Translations under genes and position numbers: made by a program
Shown: positions 33,906-44,015 of the stretch, piece by piece
Layout: each line of letters opens with the position of its first letter
Position numbering within the stretch: the stretch's first letter is position 1
Source of the DNA: Cladophialophora immunda
Taxonomy: Eukaryota > Ascomycota > Eurotiomycetes > Chaetothyriales > Herpotrichiellaceae
Direction of reading: 5' to 3'
NCBI RefSeq assembly: GCF_000835495.1
Contig: NW_015622544.1
Location: 1,445,704 to 1,509,703, forward strand
DNA: 64,000 bases
Notes under the pieces: model-generated
Database searches by the model: none
Told to the model about the DNA's origin: nothing
What the model saw: only the letters and a program-made list of their open reading frames with translations

Positions 33906-35288
33906 ATGGGCCCACGCCAGGACACGAACGCTCGCTCCGGTTCAACGGCTGATGCAGACGCGCGGAGCTCAAAGCGGCGGAAAATGGCACACACACAGCC
34001 AGCAAGCCAGCCTCAGGCTCATGGCCGAGTGCGAACGAAAGAGAAAAGACGGGCCTCGGGAGGCAGACGCCTTGGTCCTCACCCGCCGCGAGATCTCCGT
34101 CGACTGACTGGCCGGCCAAAACCCGACTCTGGTCTCTCCACTCCTCAAGGAACGTCAGATGGGGAGGGCAAGTTCACCCTATCGTTCGCGAAATCCGTTC
34201 TTCACAAAATCTGGATCCGCAACAAGAACCAGCATCGGACGCAACCGTGGTGGAAATCGCTGTCCATGTTGAGGAAGGCTGTCTCACGACTGGTCCTCAT
34301 CGAGCAAGAGGAACGCACTCTGCGAGGTCTGATTGGGCACGGCGGCGTGGACGCCAAAGACGCGAGGGAAAGGTTCGAGCGCGAAACACAAATCCGCAGA
34401 GAGAAAGACGTCTGGGTCGACTGGACTCGTCAGGTGTTGGTGCCGAAGGCTTACCTCGGCTTTTCCGGACTCGTGAGTGATACTCAATTCGCACACCTGG
34501 GAAGTGTGCTCGTAGGGCTCCTTGCCGACCTGGTGAGCAGTGTGGGTCTCCCGACCCCAAGCCAACAAGAGGAAGTCGAGCAGGGAAGGACGGTGACTAC
34601 GGCAACCAGAGGGGGCCAATCCGACACAGCAACTGCTGCCAAGCCACGAAGTCTCACGGCGAAGAATATCAGAGTTACGGGCTCGCAGAGCGGTGAGGTC
34701 GTGGAGAGAACGTATGAAAGTGACGACCTGGGAGAAGTGGTCGAGAGAAAGCGAAGTGGCCCCAAGCAGGAACAGGAGCTGAGCAAACCCACTACCCGCA
34801 CAAGGCCTGATAGAGCTACGGTCCGAAATCCAACCCTTGGCGGGAGGAGAGACCAGGCAGCGGCAGCTGGTACTGCGACGGATGGCGTTGCTGGAAAGTA
34901 CAAGCCGGTCGAAATCACGAAGGAACGAAGGCGAGAGGATCCCTCCCCAGCGGCCGAGAAATCCAGAGCACCTTCGCCCTCGGCTTCCGCAGCAGCTTCA
35001 CTAGCCATTTCCCAAAAGAATCCTGCCACCGCAACTACATCCCAAGACTCCGCTGGTATCCCTCCTCCTCTCCATCCACCGGCTCCGCCGTCCGGACTTG
35101 ACGCGACGGGAACAGCCACCGTGTCCAAAGACCAGCAGAAGCAGAAGCAGACCACAACTACTGCGCAGACCGGTGCCGGGAAGGAGAACACGAGGAACAG
35201 AAGCCAGCCTAAACGAAGCAACACCAAGGGCAAAGGAAAAGGAAAAGGGAAGGACGTCATCGACGACTTGTTCGCGGGCTTGACGTGA
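33906..35288 (+). CDS. RMP1: RNase MRP subunit Rmp1
   Basis: A single exon of 460 residues. The core at about residues 95-215 matches the Rmp1 RNA-binding domain: SVLHKIWIRNKNQHRTQPWW, then KSLSMLRKAVSRLVLIEQEE and a second helical part, LVPKAYLGFSGLVSDTQFAH. The RNKNQHR..WWK block is the best family marker. The end of the protein is a Lys/Gly run followed by DVIDDLFAGL, as in other filamentous-fungal Rmp1 proteins. Family knowledge: Rmp1 is specific to RNase MRP (absent from RNase P), which cleaves pre-rRNA site A3 and cyclin mRNA. The roughly 240 residues between core and tail are low-complexity. The ATG at 33906 is the first in frame; a later start at 33984 is possible because the N-terminus is not conserved. 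Confidence 0.82.
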   Translation: MGPRQDTNARSGSTADADARSSKRRKMAHTQPASQPQAHGRVRTKEKRRASGGRRLGPHPPRDLRRLTGRPKPDSGLSTPQGTSDGEGKFTLSFAKSVLHKIWIRNKNQHRTQPWWKSLSMLRKAVSRLVLIEQEERTLRGLIGHGGVDAKDARERFERETQIRREKDVWVDWTRQVLVPKAYLGFSGLVSDTQFAHLGSVLVGLLADLVSSVGLPTPSQQEEVEQGRTVTTATRGGQSDTATAAKPRSLTAKNIRVTGSQSGEVVERTYESDDLGEVVERKRSGPKQEQELSKPTTRTRPDRATVRNPTLGGRRDQAAAAGTATDGVAGKYKPVEITKERRREDPSPAAEKSRAPSPSASAAASLAISQKNPATATTSQDSAGIPPPLHPPAPPSGLDATGTATVSKDQQKQKQTTTTAQTGAGKENTRNRSQPKRSNTKGKGKGKGKDVIDDLFAGLT

Positions 35289-36031
35289 GATCGATTTGAA
35301 TGAAAGAAAATGAAATGAAATCTCTACCCAATCATCACCCCGTCCATCTGTCCATCTATGCGTAGAATATATGGGGGCCCATGTTCAATGGCCATGTCCA
35401 TGTTCATGTTCCCTGGGTGATATGCGCCTGGTTCTTGTCCGGTGGCATAAATGACTGCTAGGTTCGGAGCACAAAGGCATTACAGTAGCATCTATCGAGG
35501 AGACGATCATGTCGAAAACTTTTCTTGATCTTCAATGCTATAGCTAAGTATATATTTCCGGCATTAATAGAAAGAAAGACAAAAGCCCCCATTCTTTATC
35601 CTTCCCACAAGCAAATCTTTCAACTGGAAAGGTGACATAAAGTCCCTCGGGGGTATCATCGTTGTTTGCTTTTTCCGACCCCCAGCTTTGGAGATTCGCA
35701 TCAGCCCGGTGTTGCCCTGCCCTTCATCAACCAATTGAACGCCATGCGGTGAAGGGCAGAGACTAATGCTGCGCCCTATAATCGTGCAGCTGTGCTTGCC
35801 TTGCCCTGTTTTAATCGATCCCATCGCGCCCCGTTCGCTATGCAAATGCAAGAACGCATCCTTCGTCCCCATCCTCGTCATCATCCTAAGCCATTCGAGC
35901 CAATACCATCATTTCCATGGTGGAGGTTGGTATTGCACCACACCGCTTTGTAGGAACCTGTAGTAATCGGCGAGTGTGTGTTTCCTCCCGTTGCCGATGG
36001 CTGTACCACCATATCCGAAGCCTCGTCGTTC
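35289..36031. other. Intergenic region between convergent RMP1 and BUR1
   Basis: About 740 bases between stop codons, presumably two 3' UTRs. Nothing else was recognised. Confidence 0.6.
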
Positions 36032-37948
36032 CTATCGACGATACGGATCTTGTCCGCCATAACCACCTCTGTCTCTGTCTCGTTCTCTGTAGTCTCTTCC
36101 CATTTCTCGGTCCCTGTCTCTCCTATCCCGGTTTCCGTGCATATCCCGTTCCCAATCCCGTAATGGACTTCGACTCCGTGGTCTTCGCTCTCGGTCCCGG
36201 TCCCTGTCTGGTGCTTCTCTCGCACCAGGCTCCTCATAGCGTAATGGTTCGCCATAGTCAGGGGGTCCATCCCGGTACGCTGGCCGATCATCCCTGCGTC
36301 GATGCTTAGGCGGGGCCGCATGAGGGTCGGCACTCGAGTATGGAGGGATATATGTGTCACGGTTGCTACCGCCTGCAGGACCAGCGCCGCCACTAGCAGT
36401 TGGGGGAGCTCGAGATCTTGGTGGAGGTGGGCCGCGCCCATCCTCACGATAAGGGTGACCATCTGGCGGGCCGTGGCGATACGAGTCGACCTCTGCAGGT
36501 GGCAGTCGTGGTGGTAGTGGATGGTCGCCAGGGGGTCGTCGCTGATACGACTCATCATAAGAAGGACGATGACCTTGGTCATATGGTGGCATGTCTCGAT
36601 GAGGTGGATAGGGATTCGCACCTCGATAGTCACCCCCACCACCATACGCACCATTCTGGGAAGGCGGGCCGGGTGGTCGTCTGTTGTAGGATTGACTGTT
36701 GTGGCCGTTTACGTATGGAGGTCTGCCACCGGGTATGCGAGCACCATGAGGAGGACCGCCGCCACGCATTCCTTCATATGGTGGAAGTGGCCTCCCACTG
36801 ATACCCCATTCTCCCTGCGGGCCGATACCTACGGATCCACCAGCCGGTGCAGGCGGTCGTTTAGTTCGCTGATCTCTGAACTTCTTTCGATCCAGTTCGT
36901 GCGACTCTTCAAAAGAGGGTAAGTCTTCAGGTTTCGCTGGGTAGGGTGCAGAGTGAAAGTAAGGATGTTTGAGGGCGTCGATAGCGTTGATTCGTTTTCG
37001 CCAATCCAGCTTCAAAAGCTCGCTCAATAATGAAAGGGCTAAAGGCTCGAGGTCGCGGAATTGACGACTGAGTGTAGACGGCATTTGCTCGAACTCCAGG
37101 ATCGCCTCTGCGCCCGGAAGCTCGCGCCAACCAGGCATATTCTCTTCTGTAGGGGATCCCAGCAGCTCAAAGATCAACCTGGCCTGGTTCAGATCACTGT
37201 CTCCAGTCAAAATGGGCTTGTGCTTGAACATTTCGCCAAAGACGCAACCAACTCCCCACATGTCGATCGCAGTGGTGTACTTGCGCAGCTGGAGGAGTAG
37301 TTCTGGTGGTCGATACCATCGTGTCACAACCAAGGTAGTGTACTCTCTGGTGGCTTCTCCACCTCCTTGACCCGGTTTGGGAGGCTCGTCGTCATAAGGA
37401 CGCGCCAGCCCGAAATCTGCAATCTGGAGAATTCCTCGATTGTTGATGAGCAAGTTGGCGGTCTTCATATCTCGGTGTAGGATTTTGTTCTCGTGGAGAT
37501 ATGCGCAGCCTTCGAGGAGTTGTTTCATGTAGCACTTGATCTGTGGCGTGGTAAAATTGACGTCCGGGTTTTCCAGGAGCCCCGAAAGATCGTGGTCCAT
37601 GTACGGCGTCACCATGAACATGCTGGTTTTCTTGCTCGCATTCTTCGGTCGCTCGACGGCCATCTCTGACAGCTTCAAGACATTGATGTGGTCGAGTTGC
37701 TTCAGCAATTTGATCTCCCGCAGTGCGGTTATGGGGAAGCCATCCTTCTCGTTGTGCATCAAGATCTTTTTCAGCGCCACAATCTGCCCTGTTCTCTTGG
37801 ATTTGGCCTTGGACACTTCGCCAAAAGTACCCTCGCCGAGTTTGCCCATGTATTCATACTCGGTGATTCTTGAGCAGCCGTGAAACCGGGGCCTGCCATC
37901 GTCAAGGAATTCGAGGCTCTTTCGAGGATGTCGTGAATCCGAGGACAT
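36032..37948 (-). CDS. BUR1: CDK9-family transcription kinase Bur1
   Basis: An intronless frame of 638 residues starts at the ATG at 37948; the longer frame upstream begins with a TTG. The kinase domain covers about residues 30-350: GEGTFGEV loop, catalytic lysine in VALKK (K60), the cyclin-binding helix PITALRE (72-78) that names CDK9, [10 protein letters not shown] with catalytic D160, DFG at 178-180, and a T-loop reading [16 protein letters not shown]. Family knowledge: Bur1 with cyclin Bur2 phosphorylates Spt5 and the RNA polymerase II tail to support elongation. The last ~280 residues are Pro/Gly-rich then Arg/Asp/Ser-rich ([12 protein letters not shown]), probably disordered. SRF-type and plain CDK1 assignments were set aside because of the PITALRE helix and the T-loop insert. 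Confidence 0.9.
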   Translation of the reverse strand: MSSDSRHPRKSLEFLDDGRPRFHGCSRITEYEYMGKLGEGTFGEVSKAKSKRTGQIVALKKILMHNEKDGFPITALREIKLLKQLDHINVLKLSEMAVERPKNASKKTSMFMVTPYMDHDLSGLLENPDVNFTTPQIKCYMKQLLEGCAYLHENKILHRDMKTANLLINNRGILQIADFGLARPYDDEPPKPGQGGGEATREYTTLVVTRWYRPPELLLQLRKYTTAIDMWGVGCVFGEMFKHKPILTGDSDLNQARLIFELLGSPTEENMPGWRELPGAEAILEFEQMPSTLSRQFRDLEPLALSLLSELLKLDWRKRINAIDALKHPYFHSAPYPAKPEDLPSFEESHELDRKKFRDQRTKRPPAPAGGSVGIGPQGEWGISGRPLPPYEGMRGGGPPHGARIPGGRPPYVNGHNSQSYNRRPPGPPSQNGAYGGGGDYRGANPYPPHRDMPPYDQGHRPSYDESYQRRPPGDHPLPPRLPPAEVDSYRHGPPDGHPYREDGRGPPPPRSRAPPTASGGAGPAGGSNRDTYIPPYSSADPHAAPPKHRRRDDRPAYRDGPPDYGEPLRYEEPGAREAPDRDRDRERRPRSRSPLRDWERDMHGNRDRRDRDREMGRDYRERDRDRGGYGGQDPYRR

Positions 37949-39895
37949 CGCGGCCACTGTTTCCACGACCGGGACCAGTCGTCTGTAGCCGGATACTGTT
38001 GGCGTGCACTGCGGGGGCAATGTGCAACAGCCTCAGTCCACTGCGACAGTGATGAGACGGATGACTGTCCAGCCGAAAGTGTTTGCGCTCTTCTGTCGTG
38101 GGATCGATGGGGTTTGGGAATCGCTATCGACAAGGCCGAGGCCAGACAGGATGAATTGATTTCGTCATCTAGTCGCAGAGACACCAGATAGGGACGGGTA
38201 GTTCTAGCGCGATGCACGGCGGAGGAGGGTCGCGGGTGCGGAGCGATGATTCACTGGTGAAGTGGGAATGCGTGGGAAGGGACGTGCGCAGGTGAAGGCG
38301 AAGTCAAGGACAGTTCGATGCGCGGTCGAGATCGAGCGTATCGGCCACGTGCGATCTTTGCGACTCGGTGGATTGAATCAAGACACGATCTCACACAGCC
38401 GGCAAGATGAGGAGGATTTGGCTTTACAGTTGTTGCGATGCCCGGGCATGATCATTGGGCGGCATTGTAGACCCTGCAGATTCAAGCAGAATTGGCATGA
38501 TCCTCGCTTGTCCCCAGGTTGTAAGGGCTCGCTTGTGGCGCCTTGCCGATGGGCGGACAAACAATTATTCCGGCAAGGCTGAATCTCAAGGCTGAGTCTC
38601 AAGGCTGAGTCTCAAGGCTGAGTAAAGGCTGGTACGCTTTCACCTGCGGGAGTAATTTCCCCGGAAGCCCTAGTTGTCGCTGTTTGAGTTCCCGCACCAT
38701 CAGGCAAGTTTGACTGTATGTCTCACACAGGCAAAGCCATTGCCGACTGACAATGCTGCACTCAAGGAGAATAAGTCAGGTCAGACTGGTGCTCATGTTG
38801 GGCGGGAGGCCTAGGTTGCCGGACCGAGGAAGCATTCAAGACACTGCCAGTGTTCGAATCAGGGCAACATGATCAATGTCGACTACGATAGGCTGAGTTA
38901 TAGAGAGTGTACTAGTGCGGTATGAGGGACAGCTTCAGGCAGCGGGAACATCGGTATCTTCGACAAGCCCCAGGTAGTTCAGCTACTGGGCGCTGAGGCT
39001 GTGGTGCGGCGTTGAGGCTGCACAGTAATATTTCAACCAGAGGAGACTGCTCACTGAGATCACGTGTCATATTCCAGTAGCGTCCATTTAAGGCGGCAAG
39101 ATACCACTAGCTACGTGACGGGGACTTTAAGCTATAATAATAATATTAATATTAGTGGCTACCTCTTCTGGTTTATCTACGCCCCGCCGTAATAGTCGGA
39201 GCGGCGTTCTGACCGTCGATGTCCCAGCTACGAAGATAAGTGCGACGAAGTCGGAAGGACGTTTTCCGCTGGCCTCATCGCTGCGACCTGCACCTCTTGG
39301 GGAGATAGTTGCTAAGTTAAGTAGGAGATGACCCTAAGAGCGCGGATGTCCACAAAGGTGTGCAGAGCAACGCACCGTCTATGCGACTGTTGCCGTTTGA
39401 GGGATTTCCCCCAAGATCTTCGTAGAGGCAGATCCCGACTATCGACAAGTTCGATAAACACTCGCTAGAGTCTCGTCGATGGCCGAACCCATGTATCTGT
39501 CCGATAGTGGTCACCAACAGGGGTCAATTAGCAAGGTGCCTTTCTCCCCAAGATTTGTCTTCCCTCGCACACACAAGAGAGGCCAGGGTGAAGTTCGTAT
39601 CTCAGGCTGAACCAGGCGACTTCGGCAGTGGCGAGGGCGGCGTTTCTTCAGACACACGAATCGATGGAACGAATGCAGTAGGGGCCAATTATACGGATGA
39701 AATTGGTGAACGGCCGACAAGACGAAACTCGCACGCGCTAGGATCATTGTGAACGGAGAATTTCGAGCCCATCCTCGTGGACTTTGGCGGAACATCTGCG
39801 ATGTCCTGATTATCGGCAAGGACAGGGAATCCTGCTTGGCCCAACCGACAATCCTGCTAGTGAAGTCGAACTTGTTACCTCCTTCAACCCTTCGC
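37949..39895. other. Long intergenic region BUR1 promoter - AtuA gene 3' side
   Basis: Nearly 2 kb with no supported gene. It includes the BUR1 promoter/leader, a 13-bp tandem repeat at 38575-38626, and an AT-rich patch with ATAATAATAATATTAATATT near 39,136-39,155. At 39,770-39,880 a short frame reads CDVLIIGKDRES, which recalls a flavoprotein N-terminus but is too short to call. Confidence 0.5.
38575..38626 (+). repeat. 13-bp tandem repeat, 4 copies
   Basis: The unit AAGGCTGAGTCTC is repeated at 38575, 38588, 38601 and 38614; the first and last copies carry small changes. It lies in non-coding DNA about 630 bp upstream of BUR1. Confidence 0.85.
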
Positions 39896-41792
39896 TCAAC
39901 CTTGGTAAGAGTCCAATGATACCGGCACAGGTAGCTCCATCAATGGGATGTGTTGTTGCGACCCGTGACTATCGCGCTCCCAAAATCCACCCCCGACTCG
40001 GGGTCGCTTGATGGTGGCTTTAAAAGCCAAGGCCTGATCCCACCATAGGCTGGCGATGACATCGTCTTCCTTGATTCCGTACAGGCGAGCCACTGTAGCT
40101 CGAGTCAGGACACCGGTGGCTTTGACCCGATCCTTGGTCTTCGCATCCGAGAATATGACGTCGAAAGTGAGCTCGTACGGTCCGGCATTCTTACTTCGGA
40201 CGTAGGTGGCCAGATCTGCGAGAAAGGTATGACCGGGAGGTGGCTCTTTGTTAAGGACCGAGCCCGTTTTTGGTTCGCAGTGTTGCTCGACTGGAGTGTG
40301 GCCATTCGTCGTCGGCTTCTCCATGATGTGGCCGTTGGCTGTGGCAGGCAACTGAAGGGCCGGTGCTGTGTTGGATCCTTCGACAGTCTGGGCGTACACT
40401 GGGAAATGCTCGAGCGGGTCGTTTATCGGCATGAGATGGTACATACAAAACTCGGACACTTGCCCTAGAGGGATGTCGAGTGGTGCAAATGGCATGGCAA
40501 AGTTCCCGGCCGTCGCCCGCTGATGAGGGTACGAAGAGTGCATCATATGTACTCTCGCAATATGCACAACGTTGGTGGCCTCTTCTTGCGTACCCGCGAG
40601 GGCGTGCGCGACGACACCGACCTCATGCGGCGTGTCAGTCCGTTTTTCCAACGGGCCCATGATGGCATCCCTCCCGTATACCCGGTACTCGAGCTCGTGG
40701 GGGTATTTTGCGTGTTGCGCCACCAGCTGTTTGCCACGGGCTAGGAAATCGTCGAGCTGCGAAATGAGGATCGGGTCTCGAAAGCCTCCAAAACACATAC
40801 TGTGGAATCCAACCAGCTTCCCGGCCTCTAATTTCACCGTATACTGCTGTTCCGGCATGAATGTTGCCCCCCAGACCCTGACACTCCTCCCATCCGGTAG
40901 TTGTTCGTACTTTGCAGTCTCTAAGAGGAGGGCGCCTCCCGGTCCGAGGAGAATGTCGGGTCTCGTCTTCTCATACAGCGTATGGGCTGCAACGGAGGCT
41001 TCCGTGCAGATCGAGGAGGGGTCTAAGGGAGTGACCACAAAGTCTTTGTCACGGACGATGGCCAATGCTGACTTGTTTTTCGGCGTCGCACAGAGAGCAC
41101 CGCACTCCATAATCTTGCCCATGTGGTAAATCGTGCCCATGTCGGTCAACCCTTTCCACGCGCAAAAGGCGGCGTACGGGGCCGGATCGTATGTACGACC
41201 TCCCACAATGATGTCGAAGTCGGGGTGTTGGTTCATGGCTTCTAGCCACGGTTCCATGCCCATCTGGGCCACAATCTTGGTCGCAGCATCAATGTCCTCG
41301 ACCTTCAGCTCAGGTACGGCCTCGCCACACGGTTGCATCAATCCAGCCTTGAGTTTGCTCCGCACGATATCCTTGTCGATTTGGGAGTAGATACGGAGAA
41401 CCTTCATCGGTCGGTACCCTTCTCGCTTGATGATGTCTTTGATGATGTTGACTAGAAGGTCGACGCCAGTGTTGGAACCATCTCCTCCGGCGGATCCTGA
41501 GGGCTACCCGTCAACACAACGGATGTTGCCAGGAATAGGACAGTCTCTCACCTATCAAAAGCGGTTTCTTGTAATGGTGAATACCAGCGACCAAGATTGC
41601 AAGGTCTCTTTCGTATGAAGACTGAGCCACCGTGGGCTTTCCAAGTGCCAGTTTCGACGGGCCACTGTCGGTCGAGCCACTGTCCAAGATGACAGCATCT
41701 ACGCCCCTTTTCAACGTGTCCCAAAATGTGCTTTCGCTGAACGAGTAGCCGAGCATGCCAACTGGCGTGAAGATACGAAGTCCGTCCTGCAT
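39896..41792 (-). CDS. AtuA-family (DUF1446) protein fused to DUF4387
   Basis: Two exons (41552-41792, 39896-41496), joined across a 55-bp intron (GTGAGA..TCAG), encode 613 residues. Residues about 1-440 form the AtuA/DUF1446 domain: an N-terminal DAVILDSGSTDSGP block, LLIGSAGGDGSNTGVDLLV, DFDIIVGGRTYDPAPYAAF, MGKIMECGALCATP and GPGGALLLET. Residues about 505-605 form a DUF4387 domain (VRSKNAGPYELTFDVIF, KATGVLTRATVARLYGI, IKRPRVGGGFWERDSHGSQQ). In bacteria these are usually separate neighbouring genes; AtuA is linked to acyclic terpene (citronellol/geraniol) use in Pseudomonas, but the reaction is not established. It is divergent from a cyclase-family hydrolase, with a permease and regulator beyond, which suggests catabolism of an imported small molecule. 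Confidence 0.85.
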
Positions 41793-42275
41793 CTTGTCTG
41801 TCGCCCTCCAGAGCTATAGGTCAAAGCCGTCAACAACATTTTCATGTACAAGCCATGTTTCGTTGTTTATACGGTGAATTCTGCAGTGTCGAGTCAGGCT
41901 GGCGGAGAGGTGGAACAGTCGTGAAATGGCCCCTGTGTGCCGGAACCGCTTCGCAAGCGAATTCGCCCGGACATCTTGGGGAGGCTGTGCCCGCCCACAT
42001 ACCATCCCCGAGAGTCGGGCCACGCAGTGCTCTATTCTGTCCTCTGTGTACGAGCTTGACTGTGAGTGGCATAAGGGTTGGGACATCGCAAGACCCTGGT
42101 GTGTACACAGGGCCTCAGCAATTGTGCAATTTGCGGGGCGACCTTCTCCCCCCAGACTGGTCATGCTCTCCTGTTCCCGACTTTGACACCTGGGGCAGAA
42201 TAACTTGGGCATCCATATAAGTTTAATCCACGGTCACTTTGCAATTATGGCCTAGCACTTCGTGTTGGACGAAAC
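41793..42275. promoter_or_regulatory. Bidirectional promoter, AtuA-DUF4387 / cyclase
   Basis: These 483 bp separate two divergent start codons and must supply both promoters. The notable content is a nested palindrome at 41945-41966, listed separately. A CATATAAG element at 42212-42219, some 60 bp upstream of the cyclase ATG, could be its TATA box. Confidence 0.6.
41944..41966. promoter_or_regulatory. Candidate cluster operator, copy 1
   Basis: The sequence AACCGCTTCGCAAGCGAA contains the inverted repeat CGCTT-CGC-AAGCG (41947-41959), overlapping a second perfect palindrome GCGAATTCGC (41957-41966). It lies about 155 bp from the AtuA start and 310 bp from the cyclase start. A nearly identical element precedes the permease gene. 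Binding by the cluster's Zn2Cys6 protein is inferred. Confidence 0.55.
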
Positions 42276-43379
42276 ATGTCGCGTCCATCGTTCGCCTCGC
42301 TGCCTCTTGAAGAATCACATCCCCCCTACTCTGCGTGGGGCCTCTACGGACCGGATGATGAACTGGGGACGTTGAATCTGTTGACAGAGGAGAGGATTTT
42401 GGGTGCCAAAAACGAGATCGTGACGGGGAAGACAATCAGCCTCAAGTAAGCGGAACCATTGAGAGCTTCATATCAACCTTTCTCGCAAGCGAGCTTTCAA
42501 AGTCCGGCGCCTGACAAGCACTGACGTGTAGTCTCCCGATCAACTTGCCTCTTCTTCCGATGAACCCGGAGCGCAAACCCTGCGTTCACCAATTCAACAT
42601 CAAAGAAAGGAGCAACGATGATGTCCTGACAATCAACACCCAGGGGTCCAGTCACTGGGACGGGCTGCGGCACGTCGGGTATCAACGTGCGAGGCGATTC
42701 TACAACAATACCACGCAGGAAGACATCTCGGGGACTGCACCTAATCATCGCTGCGGTGTTCAAGGTATATGCTCTCGCACGACTCCCCTCCTTTTTTCCC
42801 AATTCACACCTGACCGACTTAGCCATGGCCAGAAAGTCCATTGTCGGGCGCGGAGTGCTGCTGGATTATCGAGCGTGGGTGAAAAGGCAGGGAATCCACT
42901 ACAGCGCCTTCACCACGCATCGGATCACAAAGGACGAGCTCGTGCAGTGTGCCTTGGATCAGCGGACCGAGTTCAAGCCCGGAGACATCCTCCTCATCCG
43001 TACCGGCTGGACCGAAGACTATCTCCAGTGTAGCGATCAGGAGAAGAAGGCGCTTGCTGAGCGGCCCAATCGCGACTTCGTCGGGGTGACAAACACCATC
43101 GGGATGGCTCAATGGCACTGGGACATGGGCTTTGCGGCGGTCGCAGGAGACACCAACGCGTACGAAGCGTGGCCACCGGACCGCGCATCAGATCTCCAGC
43201 ATGCTCTCCATGAAGTATTTCTCGCTGGCTGGGGCATGCCGATCGGAGAGGTCTGGAACCTAGAGCAGTTGGCGGAAGAGTGCCAGAAGAGGCAAAAGTG
43301 GTCTTTCTTTCTCACGAGCCAGCCATTGGACATCCCGGGCGGTGTCGCAAGCCCTAGCAACGCTCTGGCCATTCTGTGA
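42276..43379 (+). CDS. Cyclase-family metal-dependent hydrolase (PF04199 type)
   Basis: Three exons (42276-42445, 42532-42764, 42823-43379) encode 319 residues; the introns are 86 and 58 bp, the second with a CTGAC branch site. The N-terminal WGLYGPDDELGTLNLLT block, the metal-site segment SSHWDGLRHVGYQ (H98, D100, H104), VGRGVLLDYRAW, and FKPGDILLIRTGWTEDY are characteristic of fungal members of the putative-cyclase family, which includes bacterial kynurenine formamidase and isatin hydrolase. These enzymes use a divalent metal to hydrolyse amides, lactams or related bonds. The usual HxGTHxDxPxH appears in the fungal variant form, so substrate cannot be copied from kynurenine formamidase. Its divergent pairing with the AtuA-type gene suggests consecutive catabolic steps. 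Confidence 0.87.
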
Positions 43380-44015
43380 CCTCCATAGCTAGCTGATCCA
43401 AGAATCAAAAACACCTGGCATGGGAGCGAGATCGTAGCTCTAAGTATGCACCGCGTATAGTCCCCCATGGGGTTGCAGACGGTTCACCCTGTCACAGAAC
43501 TTGGCTGTCGTAGTACGCGTAGGTGTTTATGTCATGACGGTCGGCCAAATTGATGCAAAGAATAGGCAGAGCGTACTGACTAACGTCGAGAAGTTTGGTG
43601 TACAGGTTACAGAGGGCTGTGGCCGCGACAGAATTTGCCCCTATCTTCCCGCAGCTACAGTATCTAGCCCGAATACTGGGTCAATTGAACGGATGACTTT
43701 CGACAATTGGTTGGCAGGCCCCAACATCATAGCCAATCTTTGGCGGTACAGCTCTGTACATCTTGCAGGCGAGCAAAGATTTGTGAATAGACTTGCGGCA
43801 GATGGAGGTGAAGCCGGTTCCGGCATTGAAGCGAAACCGCTTCGAAGCGATCCACTTGGGCAACTGCACCCGCCCCAGTTTGGCCAGAACGGCCAGACTC
43901 CCGGAAAGTCTGGGCCTGTGGAGGTAGATAAATTGGACAGAGAAGCCGGGGCTGCCCAGTATTTCTCCTTGATTGATTTGGCATTGAGAAGTCGACCGAA
44001 TTTTTGCTGCCGGCC
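43380..44015 (+). promoter_or_regulatory. Promoter region of the MFS permease
   Basis: These 636 bp between two plus-strand genes hold the cyclase 3' UTR and the permease promoter. No gene is supported. The main feature is the palindromic element at 43828-43850. Confidence 0.55.
43828..43850. promoter_or_regulatory. Candidate cluster operator, copy 2
   Basis: A perfect 12-bp palindrome CGCTTCGAAGCG lies at 43838-43849, and an additional GAAGCG at 43828-43833 forms an inverted repeat with CGCTTC at 43838-43843. The stretch AACCGCTTCGAAGCGA matches the element in the AtuA/cyclase promoter except for one extra central base there. It sits about 170 bp upstream of the permease ATG. Confidence 0.55.

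Noticed and set aside
36032..37948. Cell-cycle CDK identity for the kinase
   Set aside because: The PITALRE helix, the longer T-loop and the Arg/Asp-rich tail point to the Bur1/CDK9 group, not CDK1.
39770..39890. Short frame resembling a flavoprotein monooxygenase N-terminus
   Set aside because: Only CDVLIIG fits; the glycine pattern that should follow is missing and no further domain is present, so no pseudogene is called.
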